DNA of 64,000 nucleotides. Origin: Chanos chanos (lineage: Eukaryota; Chordata; Actinopteri; Gonorynchiformes; Chanidae). This document shows, one piece after another, positions 33,014 through 44,269 of the stretch (positions within the stretch are counted from its first letter, which is position 1; each line of letters starts with the position of its first letter). The DNA lies in contig NC_044495.1 in the NCBI RefSeq assembly GCF_902362185.1, forward strand, positions 36,699,711 through 36,763,710, given 5' to 3'. A program made the position numbers and the translations under genes. Below the pieces are notes generated by a model that made no database searches, had not been told where the DNA came from, and saw only the letters and a list, made by a program, of their open reading frames with translations.

Positions 33014-33797
33014 AACATATTTATGCTGTCCAGCACAAAAGAATTTCAGTTCTCAATGCTTCATTGAAAAGGGAAAACTCACACAATGGCTTTTTTGGCA
33101 CAGCTACTGCTGGTCCATCTGTAAGATACCACCCGCTTTAAAGGGATCCTCATGGTCATTAAATCAGAGCAGTTTTAGAGAGTAACTCAAAAGTAAAGTA
33201 ATGAGTAGTGTAATTACTTTTCAAAAGGAGTAATGAGTAAAGTAATCCCATTACAATTTAAAGAAGTAATTAGTAACTTATAACTAATTACTTTTTTTTG
33301 ACAAACTACCCCAACACTGACTACTATCACATTATAAGATCTTTATAAGATAACATTATAAGATGTGTCTTTGTAACAACAGTCTGTGCAAAGGGATACT
33401 GTTTAAGTAAGAGTATCTGTTTAATATGCTTGTTCCTGATATACCATGTCTTTGTTTTTAGTTTAAGCATTCAGTTAATTTGTTATATTTACAAATGGGG
33501 ATTTTTTTTTTAATTCTGTGTTTGTAAAAAACAAACAAACAAAAAAACAACACAGACACACACACACACACACACAAATACCTTGTGAACACTGAACTCA
33601 CACTGGATGGATACAATTAATGTGAACCAAAGTATATTTCAACATATGTATCTGCATATTTTTCTCCACATTCTTGCAAGATTTTATTCACGCCACAATG
33701 AAAAGGTAGAAAAAAGAAGGTTGTCACACACTGCAGGGGGTCAGCTGTAGAGAGCAGAGCAGCACCAGAAGTGACAGAGTTATCAGCTTCCTCATTC
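32756..33797 (-). pseudogene. CC chemokine array copy 6, split by rearrangement
   Basis: Exon 3 (32933-32756) is intact and like copy 3 (GGKKICVDPEVSWV, tail ending PLTKA). Exon 2 keeps its 3' part from 33083 up to about 33172 (RIPLKRVVSYRWTSSSCAKK), then breaks at a hAT terminal fragment, losing the adjacent-cysteine part. A signal-peptide exon with its own leader lies at about 33797-33738 (MRKLITLSLLVLLCSLQLT) but continues into unrelated spacer, with a stop shortly after and no splice donor. No full chemokine can be made. Its TATA position (33907-33913) has changed to TAAATAA, while GGGGAATTTC (33942-33951) is kept. Confidence 0.8.
33173..33319. mobile_element. hAT terminal fragment inside chemokine copy 6
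   Basis: The stretch is made of GTAACT/AGTAAAGTAAT/TAATTACTTTT words and ends CTACCCCAACACTG, i.e. CAGTGTTGGGGTAG in the other orientation, a widespread hAT terminus. Only one end is present. It replaces the 5' half of exon 2 and joins a piece of spacer resembling 44.69-45.01 kb. Confidence 0.65.
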
Positions 33798-34149
33798 TTA
33801 CTGAAGTTTTCTGGTCTCACAGAGAGAAATATGTAGTTTCACACAACCGATTGTCTCTATGGTGTGTAAGAGAAGATGGTTGTGAGGAGTAACTCTTGTC
33901 TTGTCCATTATTTAGGGAGAGGGGTGGACTTGGAGAAGAGAGAAATTCCCCTCACTTTGATTCTTTGGATCCAACGTGACATCTGTGGTTACCTCTTTCT
34001 GTGAACACAGCGCAGAGGAAAGGACCAGTTTAGCTCTTCCTCTTTTGTTCATGGAAAGGCAACTTTTTCTTTGTGGTAGTTATGCAGATGCAGCAATTAT
34101 AGCATCCCACATAATAAATGTTCTTTCATATCTATTACAATAAATGAAT

Positions 34150-34780
34150 AAATTCAAGTTCAAATTCAAGTTTATTTAGAGCCCAGTATCACTGTATACA
34201 GTCTCAAAGCATGTTACATGCCCACAATAAACAAAACAGGATGGCACCCCCTGACTTAATCCTCATAGAAAAAAAAACTCCCCCAAAAACCCAGGTGTAA
34301 CAGGGAAAACATGGAAAAGATGAGAAGGACCACATAGAGAGGAGACCCCTTCATAGCCCGACAGGTGTGCAATAGGTGCCAACCCATTGAGCAATTACAA
34401 GTAATACAATCATAATGAAAAGACCCAGCAGACAACACTAGCAGACAAAATAAAGGACAAGGGGGATGGCAATGAGAGTTTGCCTCCGTAATTTCTGTAG
34501 GTAGACCATTGCAGAGGAAGTTAGAGTTGTAGGAAAAGGCTGGCCATGGGTTGTAATTAAGTTGGATAGGTAGGTCGGCGCAAGGCCATGTGGAATTCTA
34601 TATGTCAATAAAAGGACCTTAAAATCTGCCTTTGCATGAATTGGGAGCCAATGAAGGGAAGCCAGGACAGGTGTGATGTGGTCAAACTTCCTTGTTCTGG
34701 TCAGGACGAGACGTGACTAATGTGTGAGCAATGGTTTCTGCATCATACTTAGCATGGGCCTAATTTTAGTGATAAATGAC
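34150..34780 (-). mobile_element. LINE-like 3' fragment
   Basis: From TTCAAGTTCAAATTCAAG, a simple-repeat tail, to CTTCCTTGTTCTGGTCAGG, with the word TCAAGTTTATTTAGAGCCC typical of a widespread fish retroposon 3' end. The minus strand shows no long reading frame. It interrupts the AAATGAATAAA/TGACCTTAG spacer words, which resume at about 34760. The family name is left open. Confidence 0.5.
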
Positions 34781-36110
34781 CTTAGTTTTTTGTATGTACA
34801 TCCATATTTTGTTCCACCTCCCAGATCATGGCTCTCAAAAGTGAATTTTTCATAGATGTATATTTTAAAATTTGAATCACAGTTTGCCCAAAAAAACCCA
34901 AAACTTTTTTCCGCTCTCAACAGCTTTCGTCATCATAGCATCCTTCCCTTTTTTTGACAGAGGCCTGATTTTCCTCCATAATCATCCACAACAAAACACA
35001 AGCTTTTCTTTTTTGCATCACCTTTCTTCAATCTCACAGGGTGTCAGTGGGGTATTAGTCATCACATAGACTATACTATGGCCCGTAGTCAGGAATATGG
35101 AAGTATTTTATGTGCAACAGGAAAGGGCTGCGATCTTTATCATGGACCTCTAAACATAATCCAATACTGATCAGATGTCAGTGGCATGATAACATTTGTT
35201 TGCCCCTATGAATTTATTAACGCTGTAAAAGGTTAGTTCTGAGAGGAAATGTTTTGGCAGAAAGTGTTTTTAAGATGGTCCATCAATTCTCTTACTGTTG
35301 GTTTATCTCTGCAGTTGGGCTGGTTTTATAGATGAGACAATGCTGTTTAGTGGGTAAGACTGCTTGGTGACAGTCAATGCATTACAACAGTAAACCTCAC
35401 CAGACTGTAACTGTCAATGGGCAAACTTTAAGTGTCCTCCATAGCTATGCTGACAAAATATTAATATTCAGCTAAAGTAGCCTCATGTCTCATGCCAGAC
35501 CACTTTGTGTAGTTAAAATAACTGTGGGCCTATAATTAGAAATCTAATAAGATTTCAGTAAAATTAAGTGAACAGTTAAATTTTCAAATCTTAACTTGTA
35601 GATGCCCTGGACTGTTATGAAATGACAATAAGTTGGCTTGCCTACAACTACCAGTGAATTTTGTTGCACAGGAGTAAGAATCGGTAATTTACTAAGCTAT
35701 ATCTTGAAGCTTTTGCTAATCAGTATGAGCATGTAAACAGTGGACGAATCATATAGCCAATTTACACATTTTTTGTGACGAGTGACAGGTCAGCTAACGT
35801 TTCTGATATTCAAATATGATTGCATAGACTATTAGCCACGTAATGCATATTTATTTGTTTCAGTTGCCTGACAAAGGAGCTAGCCTACCAAAGTTCATTC
35901 GTTTTCACTGACAACGCTATTTTACGCCAAGCCAGCTTGCTTGTTGTTAAACTTAATGGTGGGCTATTGCCTGATTTAGGCTGACTGTACTGAGATGTTC
36001 TAGTAGTGGTAGTGACAAACGATGCCGTGGCTTAGGGCAAACACTATCGGTACCTGGCTGTCACCAGTGAAGGTAAGTCAGGGGGACGTGGATGCTGCTC
36101 TGCAGTGCGC
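34780..36110. other. Array spacer remnant, then unassigned DNA
   Basis: 34780-35340 matches the spacer at 9.58-10.13 and 25.44-26.0 kb with gaps. From 35340 to 36110 no gene, repeat family or RNA is recognised. Confidence 0.5.
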
Positions 36111-36112
36111 TC

Positions 36113-36730
36113 GTGTCAGGGTTCCTGCATGAACTGCTCTCTGTTGTGCCCCTGCTGGTCATGTCTGGTATTAGCTGTCATTTGTTTTTGGTTTTGTCAT
36201 GTGCTTTTGTTTATTTTGGTTTTCCATGTGCTCTGGCCCCGCCCTTCACTTATTGTGTCATTGTGCTAACCTGTCTCTCGTTGAAGTTGTATTAGTCTGT
36301 CTATTTAAACCCTGCCTGTTCTACCCTTTGTTTGTCAGTTCGTACTGCTTTCTCCAGTGTGTCATACCAGCCTTTTCATATTCTGATTGCCTTCTGTGTT
36401 TGACTGCTGCCTGGTTTTTTTTTTACTATTTTTGCCTGTTGGATTCTGCCTCTTCTGCCTGCCTGCCTTGCCCTGTACCTGTTTTTGAACCTTCTGCCTG
36501 TCTCTGGATTTTGCCTTTGTCTGCTGTTTGGATTGTTTGCCTCCCTCTTACTGCTCTGTGGTACGACCTCTGCTTGTTTTTTGGATTCAGCTTTCTGCCA
36601 AGTGTATTGAAAGACTTCTGCCTGGCACAATAAAAATCTTATTCATTCATCAGTGAGTCTGCAACTGAGTCCCCTGTTTTCCCTGACCGCTCGACTTGCG
36701 TGCGGTAACTGTGGTGACTGTGACAAGGGA
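36113..36730. repeat. TGTCA...TGACA repeat with TATA-like and AATAAA words
   Basis: It starts TGTCAGGGTTCCTGC and ends GTGACTGTGACA. Inside are CTATTTAAACCCTGCC and CACAATAAAAATCTTATTC. The TG...CA ends and promoter/poly(A)-like words resemble a solo LTR or a compact LTR-derived repeat, but no family was identified and no clear target duplication is seen. The long open frame on either strand has low-complexity composition and is not taken as a gene. Confidence 0.4.
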
Positions 36731-37366
36731 AGTCGAAGAGGGAGGGGGGAGGGGTAAGGGCTCCTGCGGTCTCGCAGAATTAGAACTCGAATGCAGTTGT
36801 CGGGCATTACAACAGGCTTTTACATGAGAATTGATGCCATGGGCCAAATGTAAAAACTTAAATATGAAATAGGAAAAAAGTGCCTTGCAAAAAGGGCACT
36901 TATCTAGTCAGAGGCCAACAGGGCAAATGTTTGAGCACCACCTGGGGTCTATCTGTACACGTGCCTGCTATGCATTTAGTCATCTTCACAAATATGAATT
37001 ATCTGTTGAAGCTCTTTGTTTACAGAAAAAGTCACATACTTTGTGATTTGGGTTTCCAGTTTTCACGAAAGTTTAGACACAACTCTTTCTGGATTGACAC
37101 AGTCAATCTAAATCAAAGCATATTTCAACTAATCATTCTATATAAGCTTTTAAGATTTTATGTAAGCCACAGTGAGGAGACAGAAAAAGTAAGTCAGAAA
37201 TGACAGGAATAATTTATTAGATAATTATAAAAGTCAGCTTACTAGGGAGTTGGAAATAACACAATGGTGTATATGAATTAAATAGCCGCATTTTTATGAG
37301 ATTGTGTATATATATTACACAGTGTGAATAAGTTGCACAGTGTGAATACTTCTGAGTCATATTGTT

Positions 37367-37560
37367 CTAGACTTTTGCCAGAGGTCGTGGTGTTAGCATT
37401 GTTGTATTGGCTGATGATGTGTTTGTTGATGTTGTGTTTGTTGGTGCTGTGTTTGTTGGTGTTGCTGCACTCTTCCTCTTGTCCACTGTAGCTACATGAC
37501 CACTGACTTCTGGGTCCACACAGATCTTCTTCCCTCCAATCGTCTTCTGCAGCTTCTGCA
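37367..37560 (-). pseudogene. Chemokine exon-3 fragment, array copy 7
   Basis: Only exon 3 is present: KTIGGKKICVDPEVSGHVAT, then VDKRKSAATPTNTAPTNTT and a tail to a TAG at 37367-37369. Compared with class SDCC copies it lacks three residues (SWV) through an in-frame 9-nt deletion just after ICVDPE. No exon 2 or exon 1 lies upstream before the next array unit starts near 37.76 kb. The AATAAA-bearing spacer is kept downstream (about 37.21 kb). Confidence 0.75.
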
Positions 37561-37946
37561 GCCGATGACAGAAGCATTACAATGCTGTGTGAACAGAAAC
37601 ACACAAAGAAATCCCCCAAACAAAACAAGACAATCCAAAAACAAAACAAATCAAACTTGAAAACTAGACACAACTTGTTTGATACAATCTATCTGAATCA
37701 AAGAATATTTCAACAGATTTATCTACATAATCCTTTTACAGACATATTTCAACAAAACTTTATATAGGTCACATGAAGAGACAGAGAAGATGGTCAGTAT
37801 AGGAATGATTTATTAGTTGATCACAAAAATCGTATCAGCTTATTACTACTTTGTAACAACAAGTACTTTGAAACAACAAATTGTTTTGTATGTTTTAAAT
37901 AGCCCAGTTTTATGAGATGAAAAACACATTACAGAGAGTGACTACA

Positions 37947-38899
37947 TCAGATTTTGAGACACATTCTTCTAGGCTTTGTCAGTGGTGATGGTGTTGGTAT
38001 TTTTGTATTGGCTGAGATTGTATTGACTGTTTTTGTATTAGCTGATATTGTACAGTATTGACTGATATTGTGTTTATTGATGCTATATTGGTTGATGTTG
38101 TTTTTGTTGATGCAGTATGTTGATGTTATGTTTGTTGATGCAGTCTTTGTTGACACTGCGTTTGTTGAAGCTGTGTTTGCCAATGCAGTCTTTGTTGACG
38201 CTGTGTTTGCCAATGCAGTCTTTGTTGAAGCTGTGTTTGTTGACGCTGTCTTTGTTGCTGCAGTCTTTGTTGAAGCAGTCTTTGTTGGAGATACTGCACT
38301 CTTCCTCTTGTCCACTGTAGCTACATGACCACTGACCCAGCTGGCTTCTGGGTCCACACAGATCCTGTTCCCTCCAATCGTCTCAAACCTACAGCAGATG
38401 ACAAAAACACAATCATGCTGTGTGAACAGAAAAACACAGACACATGCATGCACACACACGCACATGCACAGATACCTTTGCCAGCACAGAAGAATCTCAG
38501 TTCTAAATGCTTTTTCGAAAAAGGGAGTACTTACACAATGGCTTTTTTTTGGCAGTTACTGCTGGTCCAACTGTAAGATACCACCTTCTTCAGAGGGATC
38601 CTCATGGTTGAAAATTGAGAACAGCAGGAAGAGCTGTTTGGGCCATGAATACCAACTGGAATTGAACATACACCACATTAAACCCAGAAAACATCTTTTC
38701 ACAACTTTAAAAGCAGTTACAGTGACAATTATTTTTAAAGAGACAAAATGAAACATTAAAAAAAAATCAGAGGCTACTGTAAACTGTTCTTTTTAGTTGT
38801 TTTTTTTTTTTTTTTTTAAAGAGTAAGATATCATGAATACTCACCAGCAGAGGTCAGCTGCAGAGAGCAGAGCAGCACCAGAGTTATCAGCTTCCTCAT
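37947..38899 (-). CDS. CC chemokine, array copy 8 (very long Thr/Asn/Lys tail)
   Basis: Exons 38899-38845 (55 nt), 38655-38535 (121 nt) and 38388-37947 (442 nt) give 205 residues in frame. The signal peptide is three residues shorter than in other copies (MRKLITLVLLCSLQLTS). The core keeps all four cysteines: NSSSCCSQFSTMRIPLKKVV, SSNCQKKAIV and GGNRICVDPEASWV. After VDKRKSAVS the tail runs over 100 residues of KTAST/NTAST/KTALA repeats coded by 15-bp units, then switches to a YCINKNNINQYSINKHN-type stretch through a local frame change and ends PRRMCLKI, past the point where others stop at TKA, because one base of an A-run is missing. TATATAA at 39009-39015. Whether this tail is tolerated is unknown. 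Confidence 0.78.
38040..38290. repeat. 15-bp coding minisatellite in copy 8 exon 3
   Basis: Units such as GTCTTTGTTGACGCT, GTGTTTGCCAATGCA and GTCTTTGTTGAAGCT repeat head to tail about a dozen times on the plus strand. Units vary more than in copy 5, suggesting older expansion or exchange between types. One unit has lost bases, which explains the frame change in the tail. Confidence 0.85.
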
Positions 38900-39008
38900 T
38901 CTTACTGAAGTTTTCTGGTCTCATAGAGAGAAATATGTAGCTTCAGACAACTGATGGTCCCTAGACTTTGTAAGAGAAGATGGCTGTGAGTAGCTCTTGT
39001 CTTGTCCA

Positions 39009-39015
39009 TTATATA
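39009..39015 (-). promoter_or_regulatory. TATA box of chemokine copy 8
   Basis: TATATAA on the minus strand, 110 bp upstream of the ATG. The sequence upstream of it diverges early (TTATCTCCTTTATTTAAG), so the kB-like decamer of copies 1, 3 and 5 is missing. Confidence 0.68.
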
Positions 39016-39456
39016 GGGAGAGGGGTGGACTTAAATAAAGGAGATAAAACAGGATGTCTGTGGTTAACCTTTTCCGGCAACACAGAGCAGAGCAAATTTA
39101 GCTCTTGTTTGTGGAGAGGTGATATTTTCTTTGTGGTATTTCTGCACACGCAACAATATTAGTATCCAACATTAAAAATGTTCTTTAATATCCATTCCAT
39201 TAAATTAATAAATGACCTTAATCTTTTTTTATGTATATCCATATTTTGTTCCACCTCCCTGATCATGGTTCTCAGCCTGTCTTTTGCTCAAAGGATGGTA
39301 ATGATAGAAATAATTTATTAGAAGATTTAAAAAATCAGAAGAGCTTATTACAGTCTTTGAAACAAGACATTGGTGTATGCATTTAAAATAGCCACACTTT
39401 TATGAGATCATACACATATTACAGTGTGAATGTGTTAGCTTTTGAGTCATGTTGTT

Positions 39457-39568
39457 CTAGGCTTTTGTCAGCGGTGTTGTTGTTAGCATTGTTGCACTGG
39501 CTGATGCTTTGTTGATGCTTTGTTGATATTGTATTTGTTGATGCTGTGTTTGATGATGCAGTCTTCCT
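39457..39568 (-). pseudogene. Chemokine exon-3 tail fragment, array copy 9
   Basis: The end of exon 3 with its TAG (39457-39459) and Thr/Asn repeat tail is recognisable up to AGACTGCATC near 39568, where the copy is cut by an AGATT-repeat and the inserted LINE tail. The cysteine-bearing part is gone. Confidence 0.65.
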
Positions 39569-39604
39569 CTTAGATTAGATTGAGAGGAAGATTAGATTAG
39601 ATTA

Positions 39605-39925
39605 GGGGGTGGTATGGTGGCACAGTGGGTAGCGCTGTCACCTCACAGCAAGGTCTCGGGTCCTTTCTGTGTGGTGTCTGCTTGGGTTTCCTCTGGGAGC
39701 TCTGGTTTCCTCCCACAGTCCAAAGACATGCAGGTTAGGGGAACTGGAGACGCTAAATTGCCCCCAGGATTGAATGTGTGTGTTTGTTTGTGTGTCTGCC
39801 CTGTGATGGACTAGCAACCTGTCCAGGGTGTTTCACCGCCTTTCGCCCTAGGAGCGCTGGGATAGGCTCCAGCACACCCCGCAACCCTGATCAGGATAAG
39901 CAGCTCAGATAATGAGTGAGAGATT
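39605..39925 (+). mobile_element. tRNA-type SINE
   Basis: Begins GGTGGCACAGTGGGTAGCGC, an A-box-like tRNA head, continues with CTGGTTTCCTCCCACAGTCC and CCTGTGATGGACTAGCAACC, and ends GGATAAGCAGCTCAGATAAT plus a GAGTGAG tail. This is the common fish SINE of that layout. It is inserted within AGATT repeats, which occur on both sides as its target duplication. 5'-truncated relatives are at 41.87-42.0 and 6.35 kb. Confidence 0.8.
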
Positions 39926-40990
39926 AGATTAGATTAGATTGTTTATTAGCCACACAACCATGGCCAGTGGAATTTGTTTTTGGTACAATACGTTAACTCT
40001 GCAGCACAATACATATATGGACAGCGGACACTCCACATATTAGCAGCAACACACAGTTATAATACAGTGATACAATGGAAATACAATACAACACTTTACA
40101 ATACTATACAATATTACACATACCACATACGTTAGGTATACATGCCAGACGTGTGTGAGGAGTGGGTGAGAGGGAGGAGTTTAGCGTCCTGATAGCTATG
40201 GGGAAAAAAGCTGTTTGTGAAGCGTTTAGTGACCTGTAGCGCCTCCCTGAGGGAAGGAGCTTGAAGAGGTGATGAGCAGGATGTGTGGGGTCGGAGATGA
40301 TCTTCTTTGTTCATGCAGACACACGTCTGGTGAGTATGTAGATTCAACTGAGGGGAGTGGGATGCCTATGATTTTGGATGCCTTGTTGACAATCTGTTGT
40401 AGTTTTTTCCGTGTTTGACTGTCTGTGCTGTCGTACCACATTGTAATAGAAGGTGTGATGATGGACTTGATGATGGCTGAGTACAGGACGAGATGTTGAA
40501 GCTTGATCTGGTATTTTTTAAGCTGCCTAAGGAAGTCATTGCTGAGCTTTTGTTATGATATGTTTGGTGTTAGTTTTCCACTTCAGGTTACTGCAAATGT
40601 ATGTTCCAAGTAATTTAAAAGAATCTGTGATGGTGATGGTGATCATTGCTGGAGATGAGACCTATAATGGTTGTGTCATCTGTGTATTTTATTATTTTCG
40701 CAGAATTGTCCATGGATGTAAAGTGGTTGGTGTAAAGTGAGAAGAGCTAGGGGGAGAGAGCACAGCCCTAAGGAGCTCCTGTACTGAGGGTAAGGGGGTG
40801 TCAGGTTAGATTATTCACCTTCACCCTCTGTGGCCTGCTCCACAGAAAGCTCCGGATCCAGTGGCATATGGTCAGTGTTAATGTCCAAGAGTATTGTATA
40901 GAGTTCTAGTGGGTTGACAGAGTTAAAGCCTCAAGTGAAGTCTATGAACAGGATACGTGTGTAGGTATTTGGTTTCGGGGGGGGGGGGGG
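39926..40990 (-). mobile_element. L2/Rex-like LINE 3' fragment
   Basis: The minus strand encodes the C-terminal end of a non-LTR reverse transcriptase protein: KLSNDFLRQLKKYQIKLQHL, YSAIIKSIITPSITMWYDS, KLQQIVNKASKIIGIPLPSV and later a LPSGRRYR-like end in broken frames. Further upstream, near 40940, RILFIDFT and GFNSVNP match the catalytic-domain FVDFSSAFNTI block. The element ends in AATCT repeats at 39926-39945, as L2-type elements do. The 5' part is missing, and several frame changes separate the blocks. Confidence 0.72.
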
Positions 40991-40999
40991 GGGGCTGAT

Positions 41000-41500
41000 G
41001 CAATCCCCTCCGAACTTACGAGGAAATTTAAATGTGTGTCACTTTTGGTTCCTGTCATTGTCATGTAAGGCTGATGGTTTACAATGCAGTGTGAAACTGC
41101 ATCTGTACTTAACTGTCGCAAGACACGGCCGGCTAGTCTTTAATAAGACAAATAACTACTAGCATAATAACAGTGGCAAGAAGACCTAATTTCTTTCCAT
41201 TGAGTTTTGGTGGCGTTACAGCTTAAGGTCTCTTGGCTGTTCCTGTGGTGTTAATAGTAATGAATGAGATGCAGTTTAACCAGCGTTTATGGCATGATAG
41301 TGTACATGACCGTCCACTGGTGGTGTGCGAGAGGGCGGGACCTAAACAAAAAGGTCAAAGCAATGCAAATGCACACACAATGAATGGCGACTGTGGAAAA
41401 GACAAATCTCTGACTTTTTTGGTGATTTAGAAGTCCCGGCCGGATGCATTTTTTAGGTCCGAAAAAGTGGACATGTCCAGGAAAAAAGAGGACATATGGT
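41000..41500. other. Unassigned repeat-like DNA ending in GGACATATGGTCACCCTAG
   Basis: Starts after a G-run at 40977-40994, which may be an assembly or polymerase-slippage spot. Its right end, GTCCAGGAAAAAAGAGGACA then TATGGTCACCCTAGC, looks like a transposon terminus, but no partner end was found. Confidence 0.35.
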
Positions 41501-41873
41501 CACCCTAGCTGAAGGCAATCAAACTCTCTTTGACTTTGTGAACAACATGTTACGTGCTGGCTTGGAGTAGATTCGACCACCTTCACCCTGGAATGCTTAC
41601 ACTGTACATTGGCACCGACAAAAAAACACTAACTCACACAAGAATGTCTAAATAGCTGTTAATCAACAATCATTTTGTATTAAGAATTCATAACTATACA
41701 GTCATTTATATTAAAGCAAATGTGTAAAGTTCTTTTATAAAGATGTGATCTGTGAATGGAGGAATAGAAGAGGTAATTGGAGTTTGTCTCTGTGCAGAGA
41801 GTGCTAATGGTCAGGCATTCACGGTTACATGGTGTGAGCCTTTTTTGGAGAAAATGAGAAGACTGACTGTGTT

Positions 41874-42005
41874 GGCTGCAATGGACTGGCGACCTATCCA
41901 GGGCGTTTCCTCACCTTATGCCCTATGAGCGCTGGGATAGGCTCCAGCACCCCCCGCGACCCTAATCAGGATAAGCGGCTAGATAGTGAGTGAGTGAGTG
42001 AGTGA
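41874..42005 (+). mobile_element. 5'-truncated SINE
   Basis: GCAATGGACTGGCGACCTAT, GAGCGCTGGGATAGGCTCC and GGATAAGCGGCTAGATAGTG with a GAGTGAGTGAGTG tail match the 3' half of the SINE at 39.6 kb. The tRNA-like head is absent. Confidence 0.75.
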
Positions 42006-42744
42006 CTGTGTTAGAATATAGCCAAGGGCACTATAAGATGAAACAGTGCTCTAAGTTATTCTTTGTATTTCCAACAGTATTCTCATTTATTCTTAGTCAA
42101 GACCAACAGGTGTGAATTAAGTCTATAATGATGTTTACATTTATTCTCTGCCCTTTCATCCTTTATCATCATAAGTGATAGCATGAAACACCGTCTTCAC
42201 TTATTCCAAGTATTCTCTAACGAGCTCTCAATAATTTTTGTATTTTATCATTGCAGGTGTTAGTGTGAGACACTGTTCCTTGTATTTACCTTTGCTCATT
42301 TATTAATGCAGGTGCCAATGAAAGACAATATCCTCACTTATTTTTTGACCTGGGTCAAAGGTGTCAATTTCTGACTACGTCATTAGGAAATGATATCTAG
42401 CAAGATAGGCAAAAAAGGTGGGAAGTCCTCTGGGTAATCTTTGATATGATTTTAGTATAACTACAGGTGATGTGTGCCGGATAGTCAGCCACTCCCAGGA
42501 CTGGCTTCTTTTGTTGTGTGCGTTGAATACATACAATAAACGCATACCGCATCAGACTCAAGACTTTGGCTGTTCTTGAATTTTACTGAAGATGTAACAT
42601 TGGAGAAAGACTAAAGTGTGGTTTTGGGACTCAATCACATCTGGCCCAGGCTGAGAATTATCTCCCACACCATCAGAATAGAGCAATCATCCGCTTTTTA
42701 AAGTTTCAGGAGAAGAAGTTCGTTTACCGCAAATCAAGACGAAG

Positions 42745-44215
42745 GGACAATAATAGGCGCTTTTGGACCGAGTAGTTCTAGGGTCTCATTCGATAAGAAC
42801 TACCCCCTGGGGAGCTTCCCCTAGAACTACATTAGGTTCTAAGGCTTTTTTTGTGTTTGCATTCGTACTGCTAGTAGGAACGCTGAAGTGACATAAGCCG
42901 GCTGACGGTATAGCAGCTAAGAGCTGTTGTTTACGACTAACCAGGATAGCTGCACATTTTTAAGTTCAAATTTAATGACTTAAGACTTTTTAAATACCTC
43001 CAAAAGGAAAAAAAAATACCGCCGCAAAAGAAATCAACAAACTAGACTACAGTATACACAATTAATGAGTTTTATTGAATTTGAATGACAGAAATATTGA
43101 GTGCACATTAGATAACATAACTCCCTTCTCATTAACAAATAAAACTATGTCGATAGACCCAGTCCAATGGGAAAAAAGTTTCCCCTGCATTTATGCATTT
43201 ACCACCGCAGTAGCAGTGAATGACTCAATGGGCATAGTAGTTTTCGGGTGCTAGCATAGCGCTTGTGCCTTACGCTTCCTTGCAGCATCATGGTTTTTTT
43301 TGTTGTTGTTGTTGTTTTCTTTCCTTTTTCCCCTGCCGCAGCCCTCAGATCGTAAGCTGATAAACACATTCTTATTTTAGGTTAAAATGCGGATCACAGC
43401 CACACAAGCACCTACTGAAGCGGAGTGTACGCTCTCTCTTCAATGTACAAATATACATTGGACGTTGCAGAAATGGTGTATTGTTGGGGGATATAAAATA
43501 AAACATAAAAACCATGTCTCCCCTCCTACAATTCCAGACATTTTTAGACATGAATATCAAAAAATAAATGTAATACGTTCTAAGACTTTATATTTTGCAT
43601 GGATCTTTAAAAATGGCAGTTGCAATCATCGTATACTGTCATGCTGGTGGAGTGGTGCAGGACCCAAGTGCAAGACACGATAATGGTAGTGACAAAAGGA
43701 GGACTTTACTTACAAAAATGAAGATCAAAATATAGGTGCAGACAGGAACAAAACCAACAACAAACCGGTGCAGCATAACAGTGTGTTCGCAACACAAGCA
43801 ACGATAGACAAAGGACAGGTGAAACACAAGGGCTTAAATACAAAGGGAGAACTAAACAGGGCAAAACATGATTGGTACAAATTAACGAGGTTAATAATTG
43901 GGACAAACAGGAACAGGTGAGGGGCGGAGACAGACAGAACAGGAGCACAAAGACAGAACAAAACAAGAGTCCAAAATGGAGGTGCAGGCTGTGACACATA
44001 CCTGTGTCTGGACCAATGGCTGTATACCTACGTCATAAGGTTCCTATTACGCTGCGAAAGTACCTACCCTGAAGTAGGAGCTAAAAAAGCCCCTCAAAAC
44101 GGCGTTCTAAGAACTATGATCGTTCTAAGTTCCTGCGGTGCGAGCACGCGAAAAAGGGGGTACTTTCTCCAACAGTTCTAAGAACTATGGAAAAGTTCCT
44201 CCGGTGCGAAAGCAC
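42745..44215. mobile_element. Possible TIR transposon (about 1.47 kb) holding a second repeat
   Basis: The left end reads GCTTTTGGACCGAGTAGTTC and the right end, reversed, reads GCTTTCGCACCGGAGGAAC, with further TAGTTCTTAGAACT words on both sides. These imperfect inverted ends resemble a widespread fish MITE family. Between about 43640 and 43997 lies a separate block starting TCATGCTGGTGGAGTGGTGC and ending GGCTGTGACA, which looks like an LTR-like or retroposon insert. No transposase frame is seen. Confidence 0.4.
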
Positions 44216-44269
44216 TTATTGACTTCCACAATGTCTAATTTCTCCCCATCAGGCGTGGGTTGACAAATG

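Noticed and set aside
36199-36633. Plus-strand frame of 144 residues, Cys/Phe/Leu-rich
   Set aside because: It falls in a pyrimidine-rich repeat and has no protein family signature.
38068-38328. Plus-strand open frame of Val/Asp/Ala/Phe repeats inside chemokine copy 8
   Set aside because: It is the antisense reading of the 15-bp tail repeat; the minus strand has splice sites, cysteines and a signal peptide.
42400-42620. Possible solo LTR (AATAAACGCATACCGC followed by a TGTAACATTGG-like end)
   Set aside because: No matching partner, target duplication or clear 5' end was found.
43706-43999. Minus-strand frame of 97 residues, Leu/Cys/Ser-rich
   Set aside because: It lies in an LTR-like or retroposon block and has low-complexity composition.
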